64,000 bases of DNA, from positions 28,275,213-28,339,212 of the forward strand of contig OX467084.1 in the NCBI GenBank assembly GCA_950106755.1, in the 5' to 3' direction. The translations under genes and the position numbers were made by a program. The notes under the pieces are model-generated. The model saw nothing but the letters and a program-made list of their open reading frames with translations, was not told the origin of the DNA and made no database searches. Positions 23,459-34,734 of the stretch are shown piece after piece (the first letter of the stretch is position 1; each line of letters begins with the position of its first letter). The stretch is from Climacium dendroides. Lineage: Eukaryota > Streptophyta > Bryopsida > Hypnales > Climaciaceae.

Positions 23459-24082
23459 GTTTTCACCCAAAACGCTCCAAAACTGCCATTTCTAGTACAA
23501 GTACCAAATTTAAGGAAAAAAACCCATTTTTGGACACATGTAAATGTAGGATCTTGTAGTGCATTGGTTTCAAAAGATGTGGAAAAATTTTCAAAAATTT
23601 CCACCGTGTGGATTGCAAGATTTTAGCCATTTGAAGTGACAAATTAAAATCTTCTTTTGGACCCTATGAAAAACCAGGCAGTTGCACTTCACAAGGTCGC
23701 ATTGGGATGAAAAATTGTCCAAAATGGTGGTGACTCTTTGGATTCATTCTTCAAGGCAAGTTGGCTATGTGTTTGAAAATTTTTAGATCATTTGGAATTG
23801 TACAACATATAGGGAAAAAATAATAAGTGGAAAGAAGTAGAGAATGATTCAAAATACAAAATTGTTGAGAATTTAGTTATGGAATTGGAAAATGCCAATG
23901 CCAATGGTTGTTCTATTGTAATAAACAACCTACACCCAATGTTTTCATTTTTTCAAAAATATTGAAAATTGAGTTCAATAAAGGACTTGAAATTCATCTT
24001 AGAGTGGAGATTCTATAATTGGCCGCAAACTAAAACTTTTAATAACTTTCATTTCAATAATCAAAATGGAACGATTCAAAGC

Positions 24083-24114
<32 letters not shown>

Positions 24115-24356
24115 CATACATACAAATTCTTAAAAAAATGATTTAAATAAAAATTGAGTTGCTTGCCGATCATTGAAAGTTAAAACTAAATATCATACAA
24201 ATTTTTTTTAACCATGTAGTCAAAAGTTATGAAAATTGTTGGACCTTCTAACTACTCCTCTAGCACATTTTGTATGAATTTAAAAAAAAAATCCATTTGT
24301 AGTGAGTTGACCAAAATCACTATATTGCCAAGAAATGGTGTTTGGTCCTTTAGGGG
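23459..24356 (+). mobile_element. Non-autonomous repeat family X, copy 2
   Basis: Same-orientation homologue of 1519-2427, including the 'ggtggtgactctttggattc' phrase, and ending 'ggtcctttaggggttaa'. A CATA microsatellite (24086-24124) has expanded inside it. It encodes no protein. Confidence 0.65.
24086..24124. repeat. (CATA)n microsatellite
   Basis: About ten uninterrupted tetranucleotide units. Confidence 0.9.
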
Positions 24357-24508
24357 TTAACCCATTAAGGACTTGGTTAATGACAAGAAATGAAAAAGTG
24401 GTTGAAATTGACATGTTTTCATTAGTAGCCAAAGTGGCTATTAATGAAAACATGTCAATTTCAGCTACTTTTTCACTCCCTTCATTGACTTGGTTCTTAA
24501 TGGGTTAA
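24357..24508. mobile_element. Hairpin MITE, 152 bp
   Basis: A near-complete palindrome. It begins TTAACCCATTAAGGACTTGG and ends with the complement ..TTAATGGGTTAA, with a turn around 24430. It directly abuts the right end of the family X copy. Confidence 0.85.
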
Positions 24509-27456
24509 GAGACTACTTCTTGTTTACTTTGGCACTTCAAACAAAGAACATTTGTTGTGACAATAATGCAAGAATTGATGGTCGGAAATCAAGAACTGAT
24601 GCTTAGAAATTAGTCTAAGCCTCTTCTAAATATCAAGCACCCTATTGATTATTAATAGGGCGGTGGTTGGTAATGGATGCCTTCACCTTAGTTGGTTTCA
24701 TGAATGTTAATGGAGCGTTGTGATGTTGCCACAATATAATAATGTAAAAAATAATTTTTTAATTTTTTTACTCATAAAAGCTTCAAAATTCAATATTTGT
24801 TCTATCTAAGGGAGTTGGAATGCTACAAAACAAAGTTTGTGCACCCTTCCTAGTAGAAAGCTTTCTAACAAAACCAAGAATGCAACCAAAGAATGCACAG
24901 TTATGGAGATTTTACTACAACAAACAAACAAAAACCATCCTCATTTAAGGTATAGATTAGAACTCAAGTATTGAGTTCAGTCTCCTCAAACATGGGTTTT
25001 CTGGAGGAGGAAGTTCTTAATGCTTGATTAATTCTTTCCCCCAACTAGAGGAATTTGAGCCACTCTAGTCAATATTTAAAGTTCTCTATTGATAAGATAC
25101 AAGTATACCAACCCAAATCAATACCTTAACCTCTAAAGGACATTTTTGTTCTTTAGGGGGAGCCAAAAGAATCTTGCCACATTGTTTTTTGAGCGGGCAA
25201 GCAACAATTGTAGGTTTTGGGGTGCCTTGTGGAACTAAGTGGGAATGAAGTTGTAGGGTCCTAAATTACTATAGCTTTGATTGTGCACTACATTTTGGAG
25301 AGGGGAAGAATCGTTTCATATTGTATCATAGTCAACGTGAAATTTTCCCAAAGTTCGGGAAAATTGTAGCGAGCCATTTCCCTTGGGTAATCTCAAGAAA
25401 GAAGTTCCCCCTTTCCGCACAAGTTGATGAAGATCGCTCTCCTTGTAAAGATCACAAGGTCAATGAAGCATAATCTCATTCTATACCTCCTAGGATGAGA
25501 GAAAAAATTCAAAAAAATTCAAAAAGAATCATTAACTCAAGCTCTTGCAATTTGCATTATTCTCTGGACAACATACTCTTCAGGTCCAAAATGTCCTTTA
25601 AGGTTTACAGAAATAGCCACGTATACACTATATTTGTCTACTTTTTTTTGGTATCATGAATGCTCTTTGAGAGGCTCCATCCAATCAAAATATGACATGT
25701 GGTAAGATCATTGAGAGAATAATTATTTTCCATCAAAGTTGCTAATATAATATAGAAGTAAGCCCAAAATCACCCCCCACACATGTAGGATTGAAGCACA
25801 TATAATTGTCACTTTTTTATTTTATTGATTTAGGGTACCACTATGCTTACCTTGCTTAGTTATTCATCTGTTATGTCCTTTAGTTATTCTATGTCTTTTT
25901 GATTATTTGAAATATTCAATTTTATGAAGTAAAAAATAGTATTTTGCTTTAAATAAACATGTTTGGGAAATAGAGATGTTCAATTGTAACAGATTATTAG
26001 TTCTTTGTGAGTCTATGTCTAGAAAATCAACCAACCATTAAATGCCAAATAAAATGAAAAGGATCTATATATCTTCAAATTTGTAAATAGTTGTACAAAT
26101 TCAAGGTTTTTAATATTGATGTGATTGACAATAAAAATAGAAAATTAAACTAAACATCTTAAATAATATAAAAATTATGAATTCAATTATTTCTAATAAT
26201 ATTTATACAAGTCAAGTTTTTAATACCTAAAGATAAATTTTGCACATATGTAATATATAATATATAATATACATGTGTATATACATACATGCATAAATTA
26301 TTTCTTAATCCAAGACAACAATGTATGTTTTCTCAATAACATTCACTACAAATTATGTTGTTCTTGCCAAAAACTTAATCCAAATTGTATCAAAATATGG
26401 TCTAGCTTACTTGTAGCCTTTTCTTTTTATATTTACAAACTATAAGTGATGATAAAAAAATCATTAGAAAAAACTATTTGATATTTAATAATTCTAAAAT
26501 TTCATATAGTATTGCATTAGATAGCTTATTTACACCATTTGAAGATAATTTTAAAGAATTTCTAATTTAAACTTTGATCAACCTTCTAAAAGGTTGATCT
26601 ATCATGTTTGCAGTAATTATATAACAGGTATCAAAGTCATATGGTGTTTATGGTTTTAGGTTTCAATTCCCTAAAAAAAAAATTGTTGCGATCTCTCTAT
26701 GGCTATGAACATAATGAGATCATAGGATAATGCAAGAATCTATCTAATCATATGCCTTGCAATACAAAAAATCTATCACAAAATGCACCTTTGAATGTGT
26801 ACCAAATTTAAGGTACTATAATACCACCAAATACATTTCTATTTTCTACCATTACAATTTGTCTAGATACTTCCATGTTTTTGTAAAGAACAACATATTA
26901 TAAGTAGGTACTCAAATATGCATTTTCAAAAAAATAAAATTTGGAATCCAAATCCTACTTGGAACCTCTTCTAAACTCGCCCAAACTATCAGAAGAAACT
27001 TAATTCATAGAAGAAAGAAGAAACATTAACATGTATCAGTGTGCCTTAACCTCCAAAGAACAAAGGGTTCATGGTTTTAAGTTGTGTGTATTGATCAATC
27101 ATATATTGAAAATAATAGAATTCAAAATAGTTTACATCAACAGAATCAGTGACAAAAATTGCCTACTTTTGTCAAAAATGCGTAAAATTAGTCAAAAGAA
27201 AGTCCTCATCAAACCAAAGGTAGAGGCTCCACTAACCATACTAATATACTATACATTTGAGGCTCTCTTGACCATGCAAATGAACTTTGATTTGAGTTAA
27301 ATGCGAATACACTAAATCTTTTGACATTTAATATTTTGGCAATTTACTTTTAGGTTAACATAAAATATATTTTGATTTTTGGCCTACGATTAGACTTTAA
27401 TGAATATGTGTGATATAATTTTTGCTTTGTAGAATATCACCACTTTAAAGAAATTG
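24509..27456. other. AT-rich DNA, mostly unassigned
   Basis: No gene was seen. 24710-24920 resembles the unit duplicated at 53570-54450: 'gatgttgccacaatataata', then 'ttcaatatttg', 'gtgcacccttcctagtagaa' and 'ccaagaatgcaacc'. 26240-26290 is a TA/CATA-rich simple tract. Confidence 0.4.
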
Positions 27457-27462
27457 ACCTTA

Positions 27463-28047
27463 CCACGGGGGGGACACTCCCCGTGTTTTAGAAACCTACG
27501 TGCGGCGGAAAATGTAATACATGTAATACATCCTAAAATTAATTTTTTTTTCCAAATTTTTTTTATGAATAGATTGTTCTACTTTAAAAGTTTATGTTCT
27601 GAATTATTGGTATTTTTTTATGTTAATAAGAATTAGTTACAAATTTTAGAAGAAAAAAGATACATTGTAAAGCTAAAAATTACTTTCACACCCCTATATT
27701 ATATAAGAAACAAAATTTTGAAAAATGAAAACAAAATTCTATAAAATAGCTTTCTATTAAAAATTTATTTTGGTTGAATATTGATGCAATAGTCATTATC
27801 ATGTGATCTCTATAAATATTTTAGTTGAAAACTATGCCATTTTAGTTCATTTTTCAACCTTTTCTAGACAACATATCTTATGTTATTTGGAATTGAAATT
27901 TTTGTCAATAGAAACCTTTAGTCATTGTTAAACAAAGCTCAAAATTTTAGGATGAAATTATAGTTTATTCCAAAGTAAATAGGGAGTCAAAAAATCTCTT
28001 CGCCGCACGTGGGTACCCCAAATGTAATGAGAGTGTCCTCCCCGTGG
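27463..28047. mobile_element. TIR element, 585 bp
   Basis: The ends CCACGGGGGGGACACTC and GAGTGTCCTCCCCGTGG are inverted repeats, and each side carries ACCTTA outside the element (27457-27462 and 28048-28053). A second inverted pair, 'acgtgcggcg'/'cgccgcacgt', lies just inside. The right sub-terminal sequence resembles that of the MULE-type MITE at 13429-13989, so it may belong to the same superfamily, though only six bases of duplication are visible. Confidence 0.75.
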
Positions 28048-28572
28048 ACCTTACTCATCTTTTATACTACCTAGTTCTTGGTTGGGGCTAAGTAAAAGGT
28101 ACTCTTGGGATGCTTCAACCATAGGTCATTGGATACAAATCCACTCAAAGGTACACATACCTAATGCAACTCCCAATCCTCTTTTCACTAATACTAACTC
28201 ATATCCATCTTGCCAAATTGAGCACTTCCAAAGTAGGTTGCAAGCAACAATGCAAGCACTCTTTTAGCAAGTGCATGCAACTATAGCTAAAATGTTCTCA
28301 CCCTACAAAGCTCTATAGGGTCAAAGGATGGTGGCCAAGAAAAAAAAAAAAAAATTATTTTTATTTTTATAGCCTACCATGCACCTGTAGACAAGCAAAC
28401 TATGGAAAGGAAGGTGAGAGTTTTCAAAAAAGTGGCAACAACTACATCATGGTTTGAAATTCTATCTAATTCATATTGAAAACTTGAATTCCCTATTCTT
28501 CGTCTTTCTTTTCCTTTCTTTTTCCTTCCTAGAGTCTACAATGTAAAGCTTTTCAAGGTGGTAAGGGCAGTC

Positions 28573-28576
<4 letters not shown>

Positions 28577-28620
<44 letters not shown>
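28577..28620. repeat. (TA)22 microsatellite
   Basis: Uninterrupted TA dinucleotides. The overlapping ORF reading IYIYIY is an artefact. Confidence 0.95.
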
Positions 28621-28623
<3 letters not shown>

Positions 28624-29690
28624 GAGAGGTGGGTGCCAACATCAGGCAAACTATGCCAAGTGCCCCTCCTTGTTGGTGATGGGATAAATTTGCCCTATAG
28701 AATTAGCGGAAAAATTAGTAAGTGCAATATTATATGGCCATGTATAAAAGTAAGGAACTGAATAGTTTTTTGTAAACCTTGGAGTATTTGACTTGGTATT
28801 AGGGGTAATTTGCATTGAACTTCCAAGGTATTTTTTTAAATTTAAGTACATGACAATATTCCTTAATTTTTGTACTCTTAGGACTCAATCAACTTAAATC
28901 TAAACGTGCTTTACATTAGATAGGCATATGTCAATATATCACATTGGAGTTTGGCAATTTAACCAAATTGATGTTTTTACATTTAGTAGATAACAAACAA
29001 ATCATTTCAGAGAAATAATTGGTGGAAGGGTAATCGCAAGAAACACCTACTAATTTTGTTGCGTTTCACAATACTCATGCTTCTAGGGGGGAATATTTTA
29101 AAATTAGTAACATACCTTTTAAGAAATCTAAAATATATAGCCCATGTATATACATTTAAGATGAAGTTAACCACCAAATGAAAAGCATAGAAAAATGATC
29201 TAATTGAAAGAACTAGAAAAATTCAAATCTCAAGAAAATAGAAATTGTGATGCTTTAATTTGATCAAAATAGGAAGAAAACTAAAATAAGAATAAAAATT
29301 GGACATTTGTAATAATTCTATAGAGGTGGTCATTCACCAAATCTACCATCAAAATAATATTTTGCATGTTTTAAAATGCAAGTAGAAAGAAGCTCACTTT
29401 CTAGAATTTCATGCAACATAAAATTAACTATTTTTAGAATTCTTTTGAGAGCTTCAAATCTATTAATAGACCATTCTCTTCAAATTTTAGCTCCAAATTT
29501 GTTTTCTTAGGTACTAAATTCTTCAAGAAAACTCCAAATTGGCAAATGTGACAAAAATTGAGGGCTATCTTTGAACAATATTTTTTTTGAAAAATGTGGG
29601 AAGTTAAACAAGGTGTATAATATGAGTACCTTATCCATGAAATTTGACTCATTTGGAGGAAGAAGGCCAAAGCTCTGGTGAAAAAGCAAA
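28621..29690. other. No gene recognised
   Basis: AT-rich DNA with short spurious ORFs. Confidence 0.4.
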
Positions 29691-29693
29691 TGT

Positions 29694-29853
29694 CACTACT
29701 AGAAAATTTCGTTTTTCTGTTGTTTTGGTCGTGTTGATCCGATCAAAATCTAACAGAAATCTGTTGATTTCAACAGATTTCAACAGATTTCTGTCAGATT
29801 TTGACCGGATCAACATGACCAAAACAACAGAAAAACGAAATTTTCTAGTAGTG
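29694..29853. mobile_element. CACTA-type hairpin MITE, 160 bp
   Basis: Starts CACTACTAGAAAATTTCG and ends with the exact complement. The whole element is an almost perfect palindrome with a turn near 29773. TGT flanks both sides (29691-29693, 29854-29856), a 3-bp target duplication as made by CACTA (En/Spm) transposases. The arms differ at only a few positions, so the insertion is young. No coding capacity. Confidence 0.92.
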
Positions 29854-29908
29854 TGTGCACTCTACTAACACCAAATTCAATCATTAGATAGGACAAAAAC
29901 TTGATAAT

Positions 29909-30225
29909 ATGGGCATTTTCGTTAAAATGGCCAAAATCCCTCTATTTTGGCAATTTTTACAATTTAGAGCGGGCGTTTGGAAGTGTACAAACGTCATAGA
30001 TATCTTAAACCTACACCATTCTTAGATGTTTGAAATCTATACTTGTATTAGGTGTCACTTTTCCAATTTAGATCGAGTGGTCTAAAATCTATAGTAGTCA
30101 TAGATTTTTTAAATCTATAAAGGTCCAAGATTCTTGAAAACTATACTTGTCCTAGATGTCACTTTTACAATTTAGAGAGGATGGTTTAAAAATGGCACAT
30201 GGAATGCCGCCATTTTAACGATATA
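29909..30225 (+). mobile_element. TGGGNAATTTCG MITE family, copy A
   Basis: Ends TGGGCATTTTCGTTAAAATGG and CCATTTTAACGATATAAGG. The interior is built from repeated modules of the type 'tctatagtagtcatagat', 'gtcctagatgtcacttttac' and 'caatttagagcgg'. Orientation is assigned relative to copy B. Confidence 0.75.
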
Positions 30226-30431
30226 AGGTGTCTAATAAGGTAGGTGGCTTATAATCCACCCCGCTTCTTTAAACCGCCCTGTAGGTAGCTATAGAATGGA
30301 TGCAAGGTGATCCTTGAATGGACCTCTTTGTTTCGTTAAACAATTGGTTTTTTTATTGCAAGAGCCAATCGTTGTCTTTGTTTTTTGTACATTTATTTAT
30401 AAGTTACAAGGGGATGGATTTTGGGACACCT

Positions 30432-30627
30432 ATGGTCAACGGATATTCCGTCCAAATGGCAATATTTCCTCAAATTTGGCACTTTTTAGTTTAGATTGTG
30501 TGGTTTGAAATGTATACTTGTCTTAGATTTCAAAATGTATGGTCTGAAAATATATACCAGTCCTAAAAAATGAATGGAAAAATGGCATATGAAATATTGC
30601 CATTTTCACAAAATATCCGATGGTCAC
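30432..30627 (+). mobile_element. Related short TIR element, copy G
   Basis: The inverted ends 'tggtcaacggatattccg' and 'atatccgatggtcac' surround interior words shared with the TGGGNAATTTCG family (AAATGGCAATATTTC and its complement, 'atgtatacttgtcttagatt'). A diverged or recombined member. Confidence 0.55.
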
Positions 30628-30891
30628 AAATAGGTGCCTATGACCCGAATCTTTGAAAATTCATAAGTAATTCAAAAATGCTTGGAAAAATACGAAACCA
30701 CTTGTGTTGTGTGCCACATCTATTTTTCTTTTTCTGAAAAATGAGCTAAAAATCATTTTGTCCATGGAAACCTGTGAAAAAGGCAAATCAGCCATTCAAC
30801 CATTCAGCCCTTTAAAGGTTACTTTTAGAACCTCCTATCTTAATGTTGCTCACGAGCTCTATTTAAGCACATGCACATAGATGGGTAATTT

Positions 30892-31202
30892 CGTTAAAAT
30901 GGCGAAATTCCTTTACTTTGGTAGTCTTTATAGTTTAGAGCGAGCGTTCTGAAGTGTACAAATGTCATAGATATCTTAAATCTATACCATCCTTAGATGT
31001 TTGAAATCTACACTTGTGATAGATGTCACTTTTACAATTCATATCTTGCAGTTTGAAATCTATAGAAGTCATAGATATCTTAAATCTTTAAAAGTCCAAG
31101 ATTCTTAAAAACTAAACCTATCCTAGATGTCACTTTTACAATTCAGAGCGGGTGGTCTGAAAATGGCACATGGAATGCTGCCATTTTAATGAAATTCCCC
31201 AT
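30892..31202 (+). mobile_element. TGGGNAATTTCG MITE family, copy B
   Basis: Ends TGGGTAATTTCGTTAAAATGG and CCATTTTAATGAAATTCCCC. The same internal modules occur in the same order as in copy A. Confidence 0.8.
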
Positions 31203-31281
31203 ATAGATTCAATGAATAAGAAAATCTATACCACAAGGTATAGTGAATGAGGCCTTCAATCCCAAAAAATTGCGAATGCAT

Positions 31282-31461
31282 TGGGTACTTTGTTAAAATG
31301 GCAATATTTCATGTGCCATTTTTCCATTCATTATCTAGGACTGGTATACATTTTTAGACCACACAGTCTGAAATCTAGGACAAGTATACATTTCAGACCG
31401 CGCAGTCAGAACTGAAAAGCGCCAAGTTTGAGGTAATATCGCCATTTTAACGAAATACCCG
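31282..31461. mobile_element. TGGGNAATTTCG MITE family, short copy C
   Basis: About 180 bp with ends TGGGTACTTTGTTAAAATGG and CCATTTTAACGAAATACCC. It stops about 90 bases upstream of the TATA box at 31551, so it forms part of the upstream region of the secreted-protein gene. Confidence 0.75.
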
Positions 31462-31550
31462 TTATACCGACTAGTTCTAGATACTCGAGAACTTCATCAT
31501 ATCGTTGCCAGGTACTCAAACAGCAAGGAGGGGACGCAAGGCCGAGGACC

Positions 31551-31560
31551 CTATATAAAT
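31551..31560 (+). promoter_or_regulatory. TATA box of secreted-protein gene
   Basis: CTATATAAAT lies in a GC-richer context, with a pyrimidine-rich stretch (likely transcription start) 25-45 bases downstream. It is the only clear core-promoter word upstream of the coding region at 31950. Confidence 0.6.
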
Positions 31561-31632
31561 GGACTCGCTCTCTGGTTTCTCATCTGCCTTCTCATCTCTA
31601 ACTTACACCAAGTCAGTCTTGTGGTTTCTCAG

Positions 31633-31910
31633 GTGGTTGTGACTCACTTACCGCCATTGATGTTACTTCCATGTTGAGTCATGCTACTCAAAATCTTCAG
31701 TCTTGCTAGTCTGCATGTTTCCTTGTTTTGTGTTTACATTTCATGCATTTGCGACAATGTACTCCACGTGTTTTGTGCTTACAACAAGTTTCTTGTTTCC
31801 AAATGATATTGATCTGATCTATGCATCGCCCTGTTCGTTGAGCTTCTATATGTTAATTTTGACTGCGGAAGTTCATTGCCTAATATGTGTCTGATTCATA
31901 TGTGATTCAG
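31633..31910 (+). other. Probable 5'-UTR intron of secreted-protein gene
   Basis: CTCAG|GTGGTT at 31632/31633 is a plausible donor and 'tgtgattcag|attg' at 31910/31911 a plausible acceptor, giving a 278-base intron between the TATA-proximal leader and the coding exon. The T-rich interior supports this. The exact sites are predicted only. Confidence 0.45.
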
Positions 31911-31949
31911 ATTGAACAGTCGAAAGGAAGAAACAGTAAATTAGCAGTC

Positions 31950-32297
31950 ATGGCAGCATTCGGGACCAAAGTGGTGGTCTTGATGATGGTTCTCCCAAGT
32001 CTGCTGCTGCTGCAGACTTCTTCAGTGGAGGCCGCGGACATCCTGGCTTATGGCTACAACGCTACATCCTGTCCGGGAACGCCTACAGCCAGCTGTTTAG
32101 GCATCAAGAGCATGGCATGCTGCGAAATAGCTGGTGATGTGCTAGCAAAAGCAATCGAAGTGAGAAATGTGCAGCTTGGTTCATCTGTCGAAGTCTATAC
32201 CGGAGGTGGATGCACAAGGCCGGTAGGAGGCATGAAATTATTAGATGCTGGGAGTTGCATCTCTTACTATTCCATCACTGGCGCTGTCTGGTTTTAG
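31950..32297 (+). CDS. Small secreted six-cysteine protein, family unknown
   Basis: 115 codons. The ATG at 31950 is preferred over the in-frame ATG at 31887 because it begins a standard signal peptide: a short basic start, then a leucine/valine-rich core (residues 8-21) and a likely cut after VEA near residue 28. The upstream ATG would bury this core and lies inside the probable 5'-UTR intron. The mature part is about 87 residues with six cysteines at about 41, 49, 57, 58, 88 and 103, an adjacent CC pair, one possible N-glycosylation site (NAT, residue 37), and a C-terminus ending in VWF. Secretion to the cell wall or apoplast is inferred. The spacing of YTGGGC and GSC faintly recalls small crystallin-fold antimicrobial proteins, but I cannot assign a family. 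It sits alone, with its own TATA box upstream and MITEs on both sides. Base composition is much closer to 50% GC than the surroundings, as expected for a living gene. Confidence 0.8.
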   Translation: MAAFGTKVVVLMMVLPSLLLLQTSSVEAADILAYGYNATSCPGTPTASCLGIKSMACCEIAGDVLAKAIEVRNVQLGSSVEVYTGGGCTRPVGGMKLLDAGSCISYYSITGAVWF

Positions 32298-33098
32298 AAC
32301 ACTTAAAATGACTTCCACTTGTAGCCAAGTCTGAATGCAAAGGTGCGTGGCTACAGACTACGTCGGCTAGACTGTAGAAGCGGCGACCTCGACGTAGACG
32401 TCATCGCGTGTAAAGCACCTACACTCTATGTAGTGGAATAAGTATGGTTTATGCCTGTAGCAGAGTGCCGCCCGTTACTTCGGCGCATAGATACAGTAGT
32501 TGTGTAGGGTAAATATGAAGGGGTAATCCTATTACTAGTTAGGGCCGCCCGGCCATTCTCCCGGTGATGGTGGACGAGGTTGCTGCTTCTCCAGTTGCTC
32601 CTTTCCTCCTAGATGTTTTGTATATGACTCTGTTGGGTAGGTACCGATATGTACCTACCAAGCAACAGAATAGAATTCCAAATTAAGACAACCTAATCCC
32701 ACTGGCCACTGCAGTTGCCAACGACCATTGTAGCAGTCGATGTAATATATACAAGTATTGATTTCACAACGTATGTTTTTCATAGTAAAGTGTTCTACTC
32801 TGTATGTTGTGACTGTCAACTTCCTTATTGAGTCTCAAAGTCTATGTTTCTTAAGACAATGTACGTAACATTCTATTCATATATTATGTGACAAAAGCCC
32901 CAAAGTGGTAGGCAGCCCTGCCCCTGTGAGTGCGCGCTTCATTGATTTGTACAGTGCGTGGAGGTTTGGATAGAGATAGAGGGCAAAAGGATGTGTGTTG
33001 GGTGTGTGTGCAAGTTCTATTCAACAGTAGTATTCAAGTCACAAAACCGGAAGGTAATTACTTCAGTTCATTTTCATGCGATCATTAGCTGTTTCTAG
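32298..33098 (+). other. 3' region of secreted-protein gene and spacer
   Basis: The first 300-500 bases stay GC-richer and probably include the 3' UTR, perhaps ending in the AT-rich stretch near 32740-32810. No clear poly(A) word or second gene was found. Confidence 0.35.
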
Positions 33099-33420
33099 AT
33101 GGGGAATTTCGTTAAAATGGCGGCATTCCATGTGCCATTTTCAGACCACTTGTTCTGAATTGTAAAAATGGCATCTAGGACAGGTATAGTTTTTATGAAT
33201 CTTGGACTTTTATAGACTTAAGAAATCTATGACATTTATAGATTTCATATTGCACAATCTGAATTGTAAAAGTGACATCTATCACAGCTGTAGATTTCTC
33301 ACATCTAAGAAAGCTATAAATTTTAGACATCTAAGACGTTTGTACACTTCAGACCATCCGCTCTGAACTGTAAAAACTGCCATAGTAGCGGAATTTCGCC
33401 ATTTTAACGAAATTGCCCAT
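33099..33420 (-). mobile_element. TGGGNAATTTCG MITE family, copy D (inverted)
   Basis: Ends ATGGGGAATTTCGTTAAAATGG and CCATTTTAACGAAATTGCCCAT. The internal modules run in the opposite order to copies A and B. Confidence 0.85.
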
Positions 33421-33923
33421 CTAGGTATTCGACAGCACACGATCGGAAATTTGGTTGAGCTGAGTAGCTTCCTCTGTTTGGATTCTATATTGTTGCATCT
33501 CATGCCCGTCTGCAGCGATGCATGAAAGGTCATTGTGAGAATGCTTATGCTGTCATTTCTAGGTGGCCGGGCACAAGTGTTGGTTGTTGCACGATCCAAT
33601 TGGACCTACGTTGAGAGGAAAGTAGAAAGTTCGAAGGATGTGCCTTTGATTCTAAAGATGCAGAAGCCTAAAAAATACAATCATTTTTGAATTGTGTTAT
33701 TCGGACTGCCCATCGGTGGTGAATATCGTTTTTTGAGGAAGAGTTGGAGGAGGGTTCTGAGGATGACTCTCAATGCATGTATTTTTGTCGTTACAATAGT
33801 CTTGAAATATTATGGTTGTAGTGTGCTGCAAGGTCCCTATTGGAGTTTGATTCCATTTTCTTCTGTGCATTTTCTGAGATTGATTGAGCATGAAGTTCGA
33901 ATGGTGGGACAGGAAGCTGTAAA
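33421..33923. other. Spacer between MITE copies D and E
   Basis: It carries a 92-codon plus-strand frame that runs into copy E and a minus-strand frame. Neither shows a recognisable motif. No supported gene. Confidence 0.35.
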
Positions 33924-34234
33924 ATGGGGAATTACGTTAAAATGGCGGCATTTTTCAGACCGCCCGCTTTGAATTGTAAAAGTGACATCTAGGACAGGTA
34001 TAGTTTTCAAGAATCTTGATTTCTTATAGATTTAAGAAATCTATGACTACTATAGATTTCAGACTGCACAATCTGAATTGCAAAAGTGACATCTAAAACA
34101 GGTATAGATTTCAAACATCTAAGAGTGATATAGATTTAAGATATCTATGACGTTTGTACACTTCAGAACGCCCGCTCTGAATTGTAAAAACTGCCAAAGT
34201 AGAGGAATTTCGCCATTTTAACGAAATTGCCCAT
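33924..34234 (-). mobile_element. TGGGNAATTTCG MITE family, copy E (inverted)
   Basis: Ends ATGGGGAATTACGTTAAAATGG and CCATTTTAACGAAATTGCCCAT, with the same internal order as copy D. Confidence 0.85.
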
Positions 34235-34397
34235 TAAAGTGAACTCTTTTCTTTAAACTGGTTTATGAATATGAATGACCTCACTATTGTTTAATAATTA
34301 CCTCTATCTTGAGAATGTTAAATTTGAATTTTCAGCTCACTAATTTAACAATGTTTCTAGCTTTGTGAAAATTGAAGTACTAGGCCCAAATAATTGA

Positions 34398-34714
34398 GCG
34401 ACATTCCATAAAATGTCGCCATTCCTGCAATGTACAATAGCTCAGACCGCACAGTCTGAACTATTCAAAAATCTACAACCGTGTTAGATTATCTAAAATC
34501 TACATCCTTCCTAGATTTCTGTAATCTACAACCGCCCTCGATCATGTAGATTGCACAATCTGAAATCTATACGTATCCTAGATTTTTGTATCTATATCTA
34601 TCCAAGATGTCTATAATCTATACCTATCCTAGATGGCTCTTGGAAATAACACCTTTTTAATGAAATTCAGTATGAAAATGGCATCTGAAATACCGCCATT
34701 TTAACGAAATTGAC
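34398..34714 (-). mobile_element. TGGGNAATTTCG MITE family, diverged copy F
   Basis: The right end, CCGCCATTTTAACGAAATTG, and internal words such as 'cagaccgcacagtctgaa' and 'tatcctagat' place it in the family. The left end is eroded (about 34391-34420). Confidence 0.6.
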
Positions 34715-34734
34715 CACATCTTGGCACTGTGTCA

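Noticed and set aside
28558..28761. ORF with an IYIYIY run
   Set aside because: Translation of a TA microsatellite.
33694..33972. 92-codon plus-strand ORF
   Set aside because: The end of the frame runs into MITE copy E and the rest has no recognisable domain.
29909..34714. CRISPR-like array of regularly repeated words
   Set aside because: The repeated words are the internal modules and ends of a MITE family, with unequal spacing and TIRs; the context is a plant nuclear genome.
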